64,000 nt of DNA. It comes from Brachynemurus nebulosus. Taxonomy: Eukaryota > Arthropoda > Insecta > Neuroptera > Myrmeleontidae. Below are positions 1 through 12,129 of this stretch, one piece after another. The first letter of the stretch is position 1, and each line of letters starts with the position of its first letter. A model generated the notes under the pieces. That model did not search any database. It saw only the letters and a list, made by a program, of their open reading frames with translations, and was not told where the DNA came from. The position numbers were made by a program, and so were the translations under genes. The DNA lies in the NCBI GenBank assembly GCA_035578155.1, contig JAPWDM010000008.1, positions 28,194,280-28,258,279 on the forward strand, read 5' to 3'.

Positions 1-453
1 AACACTACATATTTGTTGTGATAAGTATACAGGGTGAGTTTTTCGGGAGTTGCCATTTTTATTACAGCCAAACCGTTGATTTAATCGAAAAATTGTTCAA
101 ATAAGAGTTGTAGATATCAACGGGGGCAACCAATTGCGATAATCAGGAGCTTTATAGCTCTTGTGGTTTTCGAGATACGATACAAACTTACCTTTTTTTA
201 AATGGAATAGTATACTTATTTGTTGATAAAAATTATCCAATAAAGCAACAATAACCAAAAATAAAAAAATAAAAATTTTTATTTTAAGTTTTTTTTTCAA
301 ATTTTACAACTTTCGCGCTTAAAAGTGATTTATTTAAGTTAATTTTGGTAAGTTTAAAAGCGCCTACTTCAAACAACCCTCAATATTACGGAAAGTAGCA
401 AGCGGTAATTGTATTTATATTACACAGATGGCCTTACCGTATAGATTTACCTG

Positions 454-760
454 GAGTCCCTATAATAAATAGAGTTGTGACATGTCATTCATTTTCTTTC
501 CAAAACAGAGCGGGAAGCTTCGAAATTAATTATCACATGTTTGTGTAAATATTTTTGAGTACATAATTATTGTTAATAGGTTATGAATTTATGAACAATT
601 AAAAAAATTTAATTTAATTATTCTTTAGAGGTTAAACTAAACGGTTTTTGTTAAATATTTTTTAACTTATTTTCAATTTATTTTACCCAACGTTAGACAG
701 AAAATGCCGGAACCAATCAGTGTTCACCACATGTCAAGATTCTATTTATTATAGGGACTC
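454..760. mobile_element. MITE with about 19-bp inverted ends
   Basis: GAGTCCCTATAATAAATAG at 454-472 is answered by its exact reverse complement ending at 760; similarity continues to a shared TTGACATGT-like block. The 307-bp unit has no coding content. No convincing target duplication is seen, so the superfamily is left open. Confidence 0.55.
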
Positions 761-1426
761 TATTTTAGCATAAATGCAAAAATGAAATTTAGAATTTCAG
801 CTATTTAACTTGGCAAATTTTATTAATTTTTATTCAATTTTTGGTATTCATATGGATTTATACCTAAAATTCTTCTTGAAATGTAATTAAATCAAGTAAG
901 TACTTCATATTATTTAATTATTAAAAATAAGTATAATTTTTAATTTTAAATGGAAATTATTTTATAGGTTAAATAAAAATGACAAAAGTCAATTACGGAA
1001 ACAAGAATAAAATTTATTTAGGAATTTAGAAATTTTGAATGCCTGTGGAAAAGCAATGATCACATCGGGTCAATGATCATTAACAAGTCAAATCTAAAAT
1101 GCGATTTTTACGTTCAACTTATTATCAAGGAAGAAGAAAAATTGAAAAATCTATGAAATCCGGGAATGGCACCGAGGAAAAATTGTAGAACACGTCGACA
1201 TACAGTAATTTCGATGTTTGCTGGAAAAAATAAACAATCTTATTCTATGAAAAATGTATTTTATTTTATATCCTGAAAAATTCTAAATATTAATCAAAAC
1301 GAAATAATTAACAATAAAATGACAAGTTGTCATCCAATAAAAAAAGAATACCAAGATAATGATCCATAATCATTTGGCTACAAACTAAAGTAAAAAAATT
1401 TCGCAGTTGTGTAAGATACTAAAATA

Positions 1427-1631
1427 CAGTGGACTTTCGGAGATTGTCCAATCAAAAATTGTCAATATTGCGGTGATAGGGATTTAAACATCGCAAGTTT
1501 ACGTCACACGAATACTGCAAACACACAATTTTTGTGAATACAATGTTCGTGTGACGTAAACATACGATGTTTAAATCCCTAACACTGAAATATGGACAAT
1601 TTGCGATTGGACAATCTCCGAAAGTCCACTG
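1427..1631. mobile_element. Hairpin MITE, Tc1/mariner type
   Basis: The unit begins CAGTGGACTTTCGGAGATTG and ends with the reverse complement, flanked by TA at 1425-1426 and 1632-1633. The inverted match runs almost the full length (about 95-100 bp per arm, including TAGGGATTTAAACATCG and TTTACGTCACACGAA), leaving a very small loop. TA target plus CAGT ends indicate a Tc1/mariner-derived MITE. A transcript across it would fold into one long imperfect hairpin. Confidence 0.8.
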
Positions 1632-1633
1632 TA

Positions 1634-2250
1634 CGCTGCCAATGGGGTGTGGCACACAGCTTTCTCGTACTCGTAAAAGCACCTTGGTAATTTAATGCCC
1701 AATATATCTTTATGTAATTTAATATTGGTACATAAATTAATAAAAATAAATGAACAAAACGATCCATAAAAAATTGAGCGAAATGTGACTAACAGTAAAT
1801 AAGATATTGACATTTAATGGGATTTCATGGTAGTGCCGTGGATACTATTACTCCGAATGCAATGAAATTTGTAGGGGACCATCTAGGAAGCAGACCGCAT
1901 AATTTCTGATAATTTCATAAAAATGAATTGAATAGTTCAGAAGTTATGCCACCTGGTGCAATTTTAGAATGACATGGTAGCGGCGTAGCTACTGTTACTC
2001 CGATTTCGATTAAATTCATAGGGAACCATCTACGAACCAAACTGTATAATTTTTGAAAATTTCATTAAAAACAATCGAATAGTTCAGAAGTTATGCCACT
2101 TGGTGGAAACTGGCGACACATAGACGGATGGACGGACAGACACCAAACGAAAATAGTTCAGGAAGCTCTAGAATGTAAAATGTACGTAAAAAATTTTACT
2201 TTGGAGGGGCAAAAATTTATTATATTTTATTTAGGAAGTGGTTGTAATTA
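1634..2250 (+). repeat. Dispersed retroposon-like repeat, copy A
   Basis: Matches, in opposite orientation, 10380-11090: both hold the block GGTAGCGGCGTAGCTAC followed by CTCCGAT, an internal duplication of about 130 bp around it, then GACGGACAGACA and GAAGCTCTAGAATGTAAAATG. A shorter third copy is at 32390-32560. Copy B ends in poly(A), so the family is probably a SINE or a LINE tail. This copy has no A-tail and no coding sequence. It starts directly after the hairpin MITE. Confidence 0.5.
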
Positions 2251-3573
2251 AATAAAATTTGTGTAATTTTATTAAAAACTTTATTAAATACTGTCGTTTT
2301 CATTATGGAGAACCGTTTTAACACAGAACGTACGTTTTAAAGATGGTAAAATGGTAATAAAATCCGGATGAATCTTTTTTTCATCACTTTTTGAAATATT
2401 TTTTTGAGCTTTTACAGCTTTCTTCGTAGCTACACTCTGCATCACTCGATGCAGAAAATCGTACACCTAGATATGTGTACGTTTTAACTTTTGAAATTTC
2501 CACATTATTTAGCGTAAATGTTGTTTTAATTTTGGTGATTTATGAAAAATTACTATTTTCGATTTGCTTATATTTACTGGACAGATGACTGGAAAATAAA
2601 TTAAGGTTATGAACCTTTTTAGAATACATCTTTTTCAGACGTATTGTTAAAATACATACCATACATACTTGAAAATTTTTATATTAAAAATATTTTTTTG
2701 GACATTTTTATTACTTTCGTTTTTTAAAAAAGAATTTAAAAAGTTAAGTTTGACAAACATGACAGCTCTTTGTACATATCTACTACATTCATATCATACA
2801 TATTGCCTAATCTATGAATCTAGTAATGCCAATTTCACACGTAAGAAATTTTGCCTTCTTTGATATGGTGTAAAATTAAATATTACAATCACAGTTGTAA
2901 TGTGATGGCCTGTTTATTAAATATTAAGTTTACTATTTGACGAAAAACTACAATTTATTTTGATAATTAATGTATTTAATTAATAAATTTTGTTTATCGA
3001 AACAACTTAATGCGAACATACCATTACTAGTTATTTTGGGTGTTTTGAATGTAAATAGCAAATTATCCGTATTTCTTGCGTACGATTAAATAAACCTGAC
3101 CACGGGTTTTGAAAATTAAAACTTAAAAATGCAATTTCTCAAAAATTTGCAATAAAATAATGAAAATTTTAGCATAATTGGTAGTTTGAAGTAACAAACT
3201 AATTTTTAAGAAACATCGCAACATATGTTCCCATTTGAAAAAAAAAATTTTTTTCTATTCCAAAAAAACCGTAAGTCCTAGAAGTCTGGAACAATTTTTC
3301 CTGAATGGCCCCCTCTATTCTGAATATTTTTTGTATAAACTTTTTTTCGATTAGATGCATATTTCAGGAATAAATCGAATGGCAACTCCTGAAAAACTCA
3401 TATGGTATATCATCAATACACCTATAGATAAATTAAGGGTTGTTGTGGATGTGTGATATCTGAAAAGATTTGTAGATGCGGTCACGGATGCAAATTTTCC
3501 ATCAACAGATTTGCGGATATTAGGATTAGTTGCTTAATAACGGAAACCAAATTAAGAAAGAGATTGATTATAA

Positions 3574-3621
<48 letters not shown>

Positions 3622-5212
3622 TCAAAACTGACTGACTGACTGATTAACTGACTGATTGACTGACTGATCGATCAATGCACAGCCCAAACCGCTGGGCCTA
3701 GAAACGTGAAATTTTGAACAGGGATTTCTTATGTAACGTAGGTGAGCACTAAGAAAATTTGAAAATTTTTATAATCTGTAATTTTTTTAGATAAAAATAT
3801 TAAAATTTGTGTTAGGTTACTGGTTTGAATACAGAAGTTCCAGTGCTTTTAAAAATTCCGCCCTCAGGGCTTAGGGGGTCGAAACAGGGGAAGAAACTTT
3901 AAATGGAAGTCTGTCACCTAGAAACGTGAAATTTTGCACAGGGATTCTTTATATAACGTAGGTGAGCACTAAGAAGGAATTTTTGGAAATTCACTCCCTA
4001 AAGGGGTAAAATAGGGGATGAAAATTTTCATAGAAATCTGTAATTTTTTTTAGACAGAAATACGGAAATTGGTTTTGGGTTATTGGTTTAAACACAGAAG
4101 TTCCAGTGCTTGTAAAAATTCATCCCTCAGGGCTTAGGAGATTGAAACAGGGGAAGAAACTTTAAATGGAAGCCTGTCGTTTTTACAATTAGAAATGTGG
4201 AAACTGATATGGTATGATATGCTAGTGATTTTAAAGTTGTCAAAAATTCATTGTTTAACGTTTATAAATGCGAAATTGAGTTTGTTGATTTGTTTGTTTG
4301 TTAATTTGACTTGCTTTTACGCTTCAACGACTTAACCAGTCAACTTGAAATTTTGCACAGACATAGCTTGGGAGACGGAGACGGTTATAGGTCATCTTTT
4401 AAGCCGGGAAAATAAATCACTCCCGAGGGAATATCTATGACAATTATGACAATTGACTATTAAAAAGCGGATTATTGGTTTCAGACTTCGAATATTGTTA
4501 ACAGAGGGGTTGGAAAAGAACATAGACAACTTTTACCCTGGGAAAACATCTCATTCCTGTGGGAAATCTTATTTCTGTGGAGAAATATATTTTAAATGAA
4601 ACAAAAAAAGATTCCTAGAGTTTGTTCGAACTCTGTTAGCAGATAGAACGATGTACAGCGGTAAACATAGATTTTTACACCGAGAAAGTATCTGATTCCC
4701 GAGGGAAAATGTTCTTAAAATGAAACAATGAAATAATGATAACTGACTGTTAAAAAAAGGAAAGATTGATCTTAAACATTGCATATTATTTACAGCGGGG
4801 ATAGAAAGGAACACAGACTACTCTCTCCACCGAGAAAATATCTGAATCTTGTAAGAAGTCTTATTCCCGTGGGAAAGTATATTTGAAACGATAAAAAAAG
4901 GATCACTGACTTCATTCCAACTTTGCATATTGTTAAAACAATGTTATAGTCTACTTTTTACCCGGAGAAAGCATTTTATTTCTGTGGGAAAATTCCTATA
5001 GGAAAATGAAATAATTTTTTATACATTTTAACTAGATATGTCCTGGTACACTTTTGACGCGGTATTGTATTTAATGTTTTGGTACATTGCCGTGTCAAAA
5101 GTATGGGCACCCCTGGGGTTAAAATGTGCCCATACCTTTGACGACGTAAAGTGTACTAAAACCAGCTTAGCCCTTCTATTGCAACGCGGGCGAAGCCGCG
5201 GGTAAATGCTAG
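3574..5212 (+). mobile_element. Non-autonomous Helitron
   Basis: The 5' end is TCTATATATATA directly after A3573. The 3' end is CTAG at 5209-5212, followed by T5213, with a GC-rich hairpin just upstream (stem CGCGG 5185-5189 / CCGCG 5196-5200) in otherwise AT-rich DNA. TC start, subterminal hairpin, CTRR end and insertion between A and T are the four Helitron hallmarks. The 1,639-bp interior has no Rep/helicase frame but has a degenerate direct duplication (blocks CAGAAGTTCCAGTGCTT and AACGTAGGTGAGCACTAAG, each twice) and a run of GACTGACTGACTG. Confidence 0.78.
3576..3617. repeat. (TA)n microsatellite in the Helitron 5' end
   Basis: 42 bases of pure TA directly after the TC terminus, as common in arthropod Helitron 5' ends. 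Open frames through it encode only alternating Ile-Tyr and are not genes. Confidence 0.9.
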
Positions 5213-6116
5213 TAGTTACATAAAACATAATACAATTAAAGATCAAAAATGAACATTTCCTGAAAGCAAGGGGGCCGCGGCCCCCTGCCCAGGGTATGGG
5301 CGTCCTTGCTATTGTAGGTTCAAGAAATTTTCAGAAATTCGCATTCACGTTAAAATAATGCGGATCCGTATACGGATTAATATGTTCCGGATTTTTGGAT
5401 GCGGGTCCAAACATCTGCAGTAACCCTAATTAATACGATAAGGTGTTTAGTGCCACTAATATGATATTATTATATCCATAAATACAATGTTACTCAAAAC
5501 TATACATACTAGACGGACACAAAAAATTGTATTATCATAAAATAAGAACATCTACCAAGTGTATGGCACATAGTTTCCTCGTAGTACTACGCATCTACAA
5601 ATATATGTATAGTCAAATACGGTGTAGGTTAATAAGGAACGACTGTACTGCAAAAAAAAAGGATTTTTATTGTATATTTGTATAGGTGTTTTTTTCGAAT
5701 GTTAGTTCCAATTTCATTTATACAAAATATAAAAGTGGAGAAATATTCTTTAGATCTTTGGTATATGTATTTAGCATATAATTCGAATTATATATCGCAC
5801 CTACAACTTTTCAAATCACTCCTAATTTAAAAATTCAATTATAAACATGCACTGACGAAAAGTGACTATGATGAAATGCGTTTTTTTATGGTGGATCATC
5901 TGAGAATAAGTGAAAATCGGCAGAAACAGATAGATATGAAAACATGAAATATGAATGGAAATTTTGATTCGAAAGATATAAATTTTTTAACTGTCAAAAG
6001 TGATTTGACAAAAAGTGACAAAACTTCCATAGTTTTGGTAAACACAAAAGCATAAATATAAGTGTTCTAGTACATATATGTACATTTGAGTATAGCTTCT
6101 TAATAATATAAATAAC
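5213..6116. other. Non-coding spacer with an 18-bp GC palindrome
   Basis: AT-rich, no gene seen. 5269-5286 is the perfect palindrome AGGGGGCCGCGGCCCCCT, strikingly GC-rich for its surroundings and similar in style to the GGGGCCCC blocks at the hAT ends at 16.06 and 22.66 kb; it may be a decayed element terminus. Confidence 0.4.
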
Positions 6117-7707
6117 AGGGCAATTCCATATGTGACTGACTCTACATTTGACACAATTTACGTTTTATTTTGCCTTATATTACGAATATCACTATGTTTA
6201 CAGTTTCAATTTTAGCATGTTTTTATAGTTGATACCCCAATTATCCCTCTGTAATAAAAAGTGTGCACAAATAAAGTTGTGAAATATGATTTATTTAATA
6301 AAATGTAAATGTGACTGACGCTACATGCAAAAGGAAGTCGCTTTCGAGAGTGTTTTTAAACTTCGAAAATCTCCCTCTGTACAGACGTTATAATTTTAAA
6401 TTGTATATTTAACCGAAGTATATGAAACAAATTACTGGAAAATGATAAAATGAAAGATTTTACTTTTTTAGAAAAGTAGTTATTCGAAAAATAATTCGTG
6501 ACTGACACTACAGATCAAAACGTGACTGACACTACTATCACTTTGAATTGCAAAAAAGTAGTATTTTTAAATGAAATCCTAGAAACTGACAATATGGGAC
6601 ATAAAATAGGAACTTTAAAATAATTTTAAAGGTACAAAAATGTACTTATTTTTATTATTTATTACCTAAAATACAAAATTTCTTAAGATTTTTCAAAATC
6701 TGTAAATTTATAATAAATTCTATTCCCGTTAAGGATTCAATTAGGATTACAATAATTCTAAATACTTGACGTGAAAATTTAATTAAAACACTACTATAAA
6801 ATACTATATTAGCTTATACAAGGTGGTCCAGAATTATGTACCGTAATTGCTAGAGCTGGTAGTACGTTCAAAAGTAATGGTACCTGTTCATGTACACTTT
6901 TTTCAAAACTCAATAATAAGGGAGATACAGCTCTGTAAAGGGGTGAAACGAAAACCATGATTTCTTAAATATTTTCCAAACGCTTTTGAATAACGGATTG
7001 ATATTTTAGGGGTACTTATTTTGCGTTAGAAGGATTAAATTTATGTTAACACTTATTCCACCACTCATGACTAAGGGGTGGTTTTGGGTGGTAGGTGTGA
7101 GTTATCACGTCTTTTCTTTTTTAACTTGCAGTTATTTAAACAAAGTCCTTGATAATATGATTCCTCAGACAATTTCACGCAAAAAAGGTATACTTCTTAC
7201 ATTTCGATAAATATTACCGTTTTCGAGTAATTTAAAGTAGAAGTATCTATTTCCAAATTATCCCCTAATCATAAGTGATGGAATAATTGATACCGTAAAT
7301 TTAATTATCTTAATGTTCATACGCACCCCTAGATTATGAATCGAATAATCAAAAGCGCCCAAAATTGTTTTTAAAAGAAGAAGTTAGTTTCGTTCCACCC
7401 CTCTACATTTTACCCCTCTGCTTTATCTCCCTTATTATTGAGTTTTGGAAAAAAGTGTAGATGAAAAGGTACCATTATTTTTAAACATACTATCAGCTCC
7501 AGCAATTACGGTACATAATTTTGGACCACCCTGTACTTACGACAAAACATTGAAAATTACACTATTTCTAAAAAACTAAAAACAAACTTTTATTGAAATT
7601 TTGGGAACTTAAAGTACTATAGTGTTGCCATCATATTAACGTATCTTTACTACCAATAACAATTATTTATTTTTTTCAATTATGGAGTCTTTTCCATGGA
7701 ATTGCCC
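6117..7707. mobile_element. Possible DNA element with short TIRs, split by a nested foldback
   Basis: GGGCAATTCCAT at about 6118 is matched by ATGGAATTGCCC ending at about 7707. The left part holds four copies of the 15-mer GTGACTGACnCTACA (6132, 6311, 6498, 6522). The Tc1-type foldback 6819-7533 is nested inside. The TIR is short and no target duplication is clear, so the outer limits are tentative. Confidence 0.4.
6819..7533. mobile_element. Foldback element, Tc1/mariner type
   Basis: Flanked by TA at 6817-6818 and 7534-7535. Ends read CAAGGTGGTCCAGAATTATG (left) and CAGGGTGGTCCAAAATTATG (right, reverse strand), continuing as GTACCGTAATTGCT. Inverted similarity extends to about 300 bp per arm, so nearly the whole 715 bp can fold on itself. 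No transposase frame is present. Confidence 0.78.
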
Positions 7708-7710
7708 AAC

Positions 7711-8383
7711 AGCTTTTAGTTCCATGAAGAGCTTCATTACGTTCAATAATTTTCGTTAAAACTAAGATTGGCTTAGACAGACGATTAACAAAATGAAATC
7801 CGAAAATGAAAGATAAAAATAAAAGTAATTAATATTAATTAAGCATATTATAAATTATTGATATAACTACCCAAAATTCCTGATGATTTATTACGACTAT
7901 ACGTTATTTTTTATTGAAATTTGGATTACTATGAATGATTATTATTTATAATACTACTAGCTTTGTTATGTTATGAGCGGCTGTATCGAGTTTTTCTTTA
8001 CTTGTAACTTTTTTCACGTTTTCATAACCTATTAGTTTTTGTGGCATATTAGTTACAATTTTTTTACGTGATTGAGGTTATAAGTTGCATATTATATGCC
8101 AGCGAAAAAGTTACGACTCTATACTTTGTCTACGACTAACATGAAATTCACAAAAAATAATATAAATTTGATACGAATCCAATATATTAAAAATATGTAA
8201 AACTTGAAATTTATTAAAAGCAAAATGAATGTAAACATTTAGTTACTAGCTAAAATTTTTGTACCGATAGTAACATAATATACAATATAAGAATTAATGA
8301 AAGTGTCGTAAGCTGTGGTACTTTACGCATAGGCAAGTGTAAAGTTCAATTTTCTGTACAGCTGTATGTAAAACATAGCTTAC
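7711..8383. other. AT-rich spacer, nothing recognised
   Basis: No gene, TIR pair or tandem repeat seen on either strand. Confidence 0.5.
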
Positions 8384-8605
8384 CTACACGGAGAGAAAAT
8401 TCCTATAAAAATTACTGTGCTCATACTACAATCGACGTGTAACAGGCGAACATATCCAATTTTTGTACGGTAAAATTATAAAAATTATAGTTATATTATT
8501 GTAATTTTTATAATTTTACCGTACAAAAATTGGATATGTTCGCTTGTTACACGTCGATTGTAGTAGAAGCACAGTAATTTTTATAGGAATTTTCTCTCTG
8601 TGTAG
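8384..8605. mobile_element. Near-perfect hairpin element
   Basis: CTACACGGAGAGAAAATTCC at the left and its near-exact reverse complement at the right bound a 222-bp palindrome with arms of about 100 bp. The matching interior includes ACACGTCGATTGTAGTA and TTTTTGTACGGTAAAATTA. The loop is short and AT-rich. The target duplication is not clean (possibly AGCTTAC / AGCTAC). Typical of a young hairpin MITE. Confidence 0.75.
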
Positions 8606-9727
8606 CTACTAGTATTTTGTACAATAAATAAGTGATTTCATGCTAGTCGTAGATAAAAATATTTTTGAATATGTTGATTAAAATGTGAAATATCAGGTTT
8701 AAAAATATGAATTATTACCTATTATAGGTTGTGTTCAGTTATTTCTTATACAAGACTTTTGGCAACGACTGTACTTTAGATATGTATTCTTTTACCGTGT
8801 AATAACAAATACGGTAGGTAGTAAGTAACAAATACGAACGATTTCAAATCATTAGCTATATCAATATTTTGTCAGGAAACAAACTTTTACCATTAGTAGA
8901 TTGAAGAATGCACTTTATTAACTTCATATTTTGTTGATGTTCGTTCGACTTGTAAGCTTGAATAGACTACTACCTACAGAAAACAGAAAATAAAACTTAT
9001 AATAAATATAATTGTGTACATTCCTTTTAATAGTATCTACTGAATTGAATCATTAGTGAAAAATTACTCTCTATTTCCTGTACAATAAATTCCAATTTAA
9101 AAATTGATAGATAGCTTTGTTTGTTATTAAAAATTCTGTTTTAAATTAAAAATTTTTTATATGATTTTATCTGAGAAAATAAAATATCTTCTTCTTCGGT
9201 TAAAGATAATAATAAACATATTATGCTGTTCAAATGGGCAACACCGTTTTTTTTCTAACTGTGGATGAAATAGCGAAGTTTCAAGCGGATGCTGAGCAAA
9301 AATAATTGGAATCCTATTTAAAATTATAATTTCCAGAACATTAAGAGCTAATAACATAAACCACTAAAGGAGGGAAATTCAGCCAGCTCTGTTTCATCGA
9401 ATGTTAATAAGCACGAACTTGTATATAGTAATCTTTTCGTTTTTACTGTTTATAAATGAAGACATGAGTAGATAAAGGTGTTATGTAACATTTTTTTTCA
9501 AAAAGTCGATTTTTGCAAAATTTTGGAATATACGCCAAATAGTTTTGTCGAAATTCAATAATAAACATATGTTATTACATGGAAAGTATATATGTAAATA
9601 AATAAAAACTTTCAAGCGCTTCTACTGTAAATAAAAAGCTACATAACAGCTTCAATCTTTATCCACTCATGTCTTCAAATATATAAATCGATTCAAGTTT
9701 AGAAAATTTATAATACAAAATAAAAAT
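8606..9727. other. AT-rich spacer, nothing recognised
   Basis: No gene or structured repeat found; the frame at 9157-9357 has no recognisable protein features. Confidence 0.45.
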
Positions 9728-10272
9728 ATAAAATACACTAGTGATCCTATTGAGAGAAAGAAAAATGCGTATGTATTGGTCACACGGATATAAAAAAAGA
9801 ACATTAAATTTTTTTTATGTAAACAAGTCATTATATATGAATACAGAGTGGAATTTTAATAACTCTTTACCTTTTGGTGAATTTCAATAAAATGTTACGA
9901 TGAATTAGAACGAAATTTGTTGGAAACAACATAGCTTTGTTTTAAGCTATGTTGTTTCCAACAAATTCTGTTCTAAATCATCGTAAAATTTTATCGAAAT
10001 TCACCAAAAGGTAACGGGTTATTAAAATTCTACCCTGTATTCATATATAATGACTTGTTTACATAAAAAAAATTTACACAATAACATTTTACGATGATTT
10101 AGAACGAAATTTGTTGGAAACAACATAGCTTTGTGTTAAGCTATGTTGTTTCCAACAAATTCTGTTCTAAATCATCGTAAAATTTTATCGAAATTCACCA
10201 AAAGGTATAATAGTTATTAAAATTCCACCCTGTATTCATATATTATGACTTGTTTACATAAAAAAATTTAAT

Positions 10273-10316
<44 letters not shown>

Positions 10317-10377
10317 TCCGTGTGACCAATCCATACGCATTTTTCTTTCTCTCAATCGGATCACTAGTGTATTTTAT
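9728..10377. repeat. Nested palindrome with duplicated inner hairpin
   Basis: Outer arms: 9728-9843 (ATAAAATACAC, AAGAAAAATGCGTATG, GGTCACACGGATATAAA, TTATGTAAACAAGTCAT) match 10233-10377 in reverse. Between them lie one complete hairpin (9844-10037) and a second, left-truncated copy (about 10083-10232), related by a tandem duplication of about 190 bp that includes part of the outer arm. The poly(A)/(T) tract is 7 bases in the left arm and 40 in the right. Confidence 0.8.
9844..10037. mobile_element. Hairpin MITE inside the palindrome
   Basis: Flanked by TA at 9842-9843 and 10038-10039. Ends CAGAGTGGAATTTTAATAAC / CAGGGTAGAATTTTAATAAC (reverse strand). The centre is a strong stem, GGAAACAACATAGCTT against AAGCTATGTTGTTTCC. 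Tc1/mariner-like ends, no coding content. Confidence 0.7.
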
Positions 10378-11090
10378 TGCTTCCGAGACTACTAAAGTAG
10401 CGGAAGCATTGTGATCACTTTTGAAAAATAAAAAATTTTTTCTCTCCAAAATCAAATTTTTTACGCACATTTTACGTTTTAGAGCTTCCTGAACAATTTT
10501 GGTTTGGGCCGTCCGTCTGTCTGTCCGTCTGTGTGTCTCCAATTTTGCACTAAGTGACATAACTTCCGAACTATTCGATTGTTTTTAATGAAATTTTCAG
10601 AAATTATGCAGTTTGGCTCCGCGATGGTCCCCTATGAATTTAATCAAAATCGGAGTAACGGTAGCAACGCCGCTACCATGTCATTCCAAAATTGCACCAA
10701 GTGGCATAACTTCTGAACTACTCAATTCTTTTTTATGAAATTTTCAGAAATTATGTAGTTTGGTTCCTGTATGGTCCCCTATGAATTTAATCGAAATCGG
10801 AGTAACGGTAGCTACGCCGCTACCATGAAATCCCATTAAATGTCAATATCTTATTTACTGCTAGTCCTATCTCGCTCAAATTTTTAGGGTATATTGGGGG
10901 TTAGTTTTAAAATATTTTTGCTATTATTTTATAATTGAGCCTTTAAGTCTTTTGAGTTACAACAGTTTTTTATAAACTTCATGGGGAAAATATAATTTCA
11001 CGGTATATAATATGTATATTTGGTAGAATACTGTTTTAAAGCCTTTTACGACTACGAGGAAGCTGTGTGCCCACCCTATTGGCAGAGTAT
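10274..11090 (-). repeat. Poly(A)-tailed retroposon, copy B
   Basis: On the minus strand this runs from about 11090 to a 40-base A tract (T tract on plus at 10274-10313). It contains the two GGTAGC(G/T)nCGnCGCTACC-like blocks, GACGGACAGACAGACGG, and GAAGCTCTAAAACGTAAAATG. The A-tail supports retroposition (SINE or LINE 3' end). It is the inverted match of 1634-2250. The short minus-strand frame at 10312-10560 is probably not a host gene. Confidence 0.55.
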
Positions 11091-11692
11091 TTTTTATTGT
11101 TACTATTGCATTACTATTTTTGAGTGTTTAAAACTATCTTCAAAAGTTTAAAATACTTGGGTAGGTATTCAAATTTATGCATTTTTAGGAACTTGTGGCA
11201 TTTCAAACGACGTAAGGTAAATCTATAAAATTATAAAATCCTTATTTCAATTATAATTTTCAGATTTCTTCATTGGACCGTAGTTTGGACAAATTATTCC
11301 TCTTATGAATTTTATATTACAACGGTTAATACATTATATTTTATGTCATTTTTATCTGGACAAATTGTACCCTACACGCGTTCAAAATTTTATTTACATT
11401 TAAAAAAAAAAAAGATGTAACGAATTTTGTACATAAGTCTACCTAACTCTATTAATATGGGTTTTGTATTGTCAAAAATATTGTGTACATATGTATGTAT
11501 ATTTATGTGTATTACGACCGGAAGAGAGGCAATAAGTCATAAGTCATGTTGGTATGTGTTTTAGGGAGAGATGTGAGTAATTAGTATGACATATATACAT
11601 CCATGTCTATCTAACTGTTAGGCAGTAGCCACACACATTGCACCCCATACGAGTAAATCAACTACAATACACGATATTATACATATGTACAG
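11091..11692. other. AT-rich spacer, nothing recognised
   Basis: Apart from an A tract at 11401-11413, no element boundary or gene is visible. Confidence 0.45.
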
Positions 11693-11995
11693 GATGTTTG
11701 GTAGAAAGACCGACAAAATTTTTTTGTGGGTTAATGGGCCCAATTCTAGTACTTTACCGTTGGAACCGAAATTCTAGGTGTTGCGATTACTGAAATATGA
11801 TTTCCTTGTTTAATTAGAGAAATATCCAAAATTCCACTTCCAAAACTTTGCTTTTAATCACAATAGCATGAATTCATTGCATTCATACCAAAAAAAGTTA
11901 TGAAATTTTAGAAGTGGAACTTTCGATATATATTTTTCTAATTAAACAAGAAAAAATCAAGCGGTAGAAAATACTTTGAATTGGGCCCTTTTTGT
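11693..11995. mobile_element. Decayed foldback element
   Basis: TACAGGATGTTTGGTAGAAAG at the left resembles a TA plus CAGG terminus. Inside, GGGCCCAATTCTAGTACTTT (11736 on) is mirrored by TACTTTGAATTGGGCCC (to 11988), and CTTGTTTAATTAGA by TCTAATTAAACAAG, with GAAGTGGAA arms near the centre. The right terminal segment is missing. Confidence 0.45.
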
Positions 11996-12129
11996 GCATT
12001 TTCAAAATTTTTTTTAACAGTCTTGTGCCCCGCTTTGGACTGCCAGGTTGTCCATTCCTGATTCGTGGGCCTATATACTGTTTGTGTAAAAAATCCCAAC
12101 CGGTAGAAAATACTTTATGAAAATCGTTC

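Larger units (their letters stand above)
30..3405. mobile_element. Possible long-TIR DNA element (degenerate), host to nested repeats
   Basis: The left end reads CAGGGTGAGTTTTTC and GGGAGTTGCCATT just after a TA at 28-29. The right end, on the other strand, reads CCATATGAGTTTTTC and AGGAGTTGCCATT, ending at 3405 before a TA at 3406-3407. Similarity continues weakly inward (TAATCGAAAAA, then a GGGGGCC/GGGGGCA stretch), which suggests degenerate TIRs of 100 bp or more. A TA target and CAGGGTG termini suit Tc1/mariner-type elements. No transposase is seen; the interior is filled by other repeats. The two ends could instead belong to two solo copies. Confidence 0.4.

Noticed and set aside
1452..1813. 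Three overlapping minus frames near 1.5-1.8 kb
   Set aside because: They read through the hairpin MITE and copy A of the retroposon-like repeat.
7881..7900. CTGATGA near 7881 as another hammerhead
   Set aside because: No stem II, no GAAA and no stem III follow it.
10312..10560. Minus-strand 82-residue frame as a gene
   Set aside because: Lies wholly within a poly(A)-tailed repeat; the RRTDRRTAQ part is just the GACGGACAGACA repeat translated.
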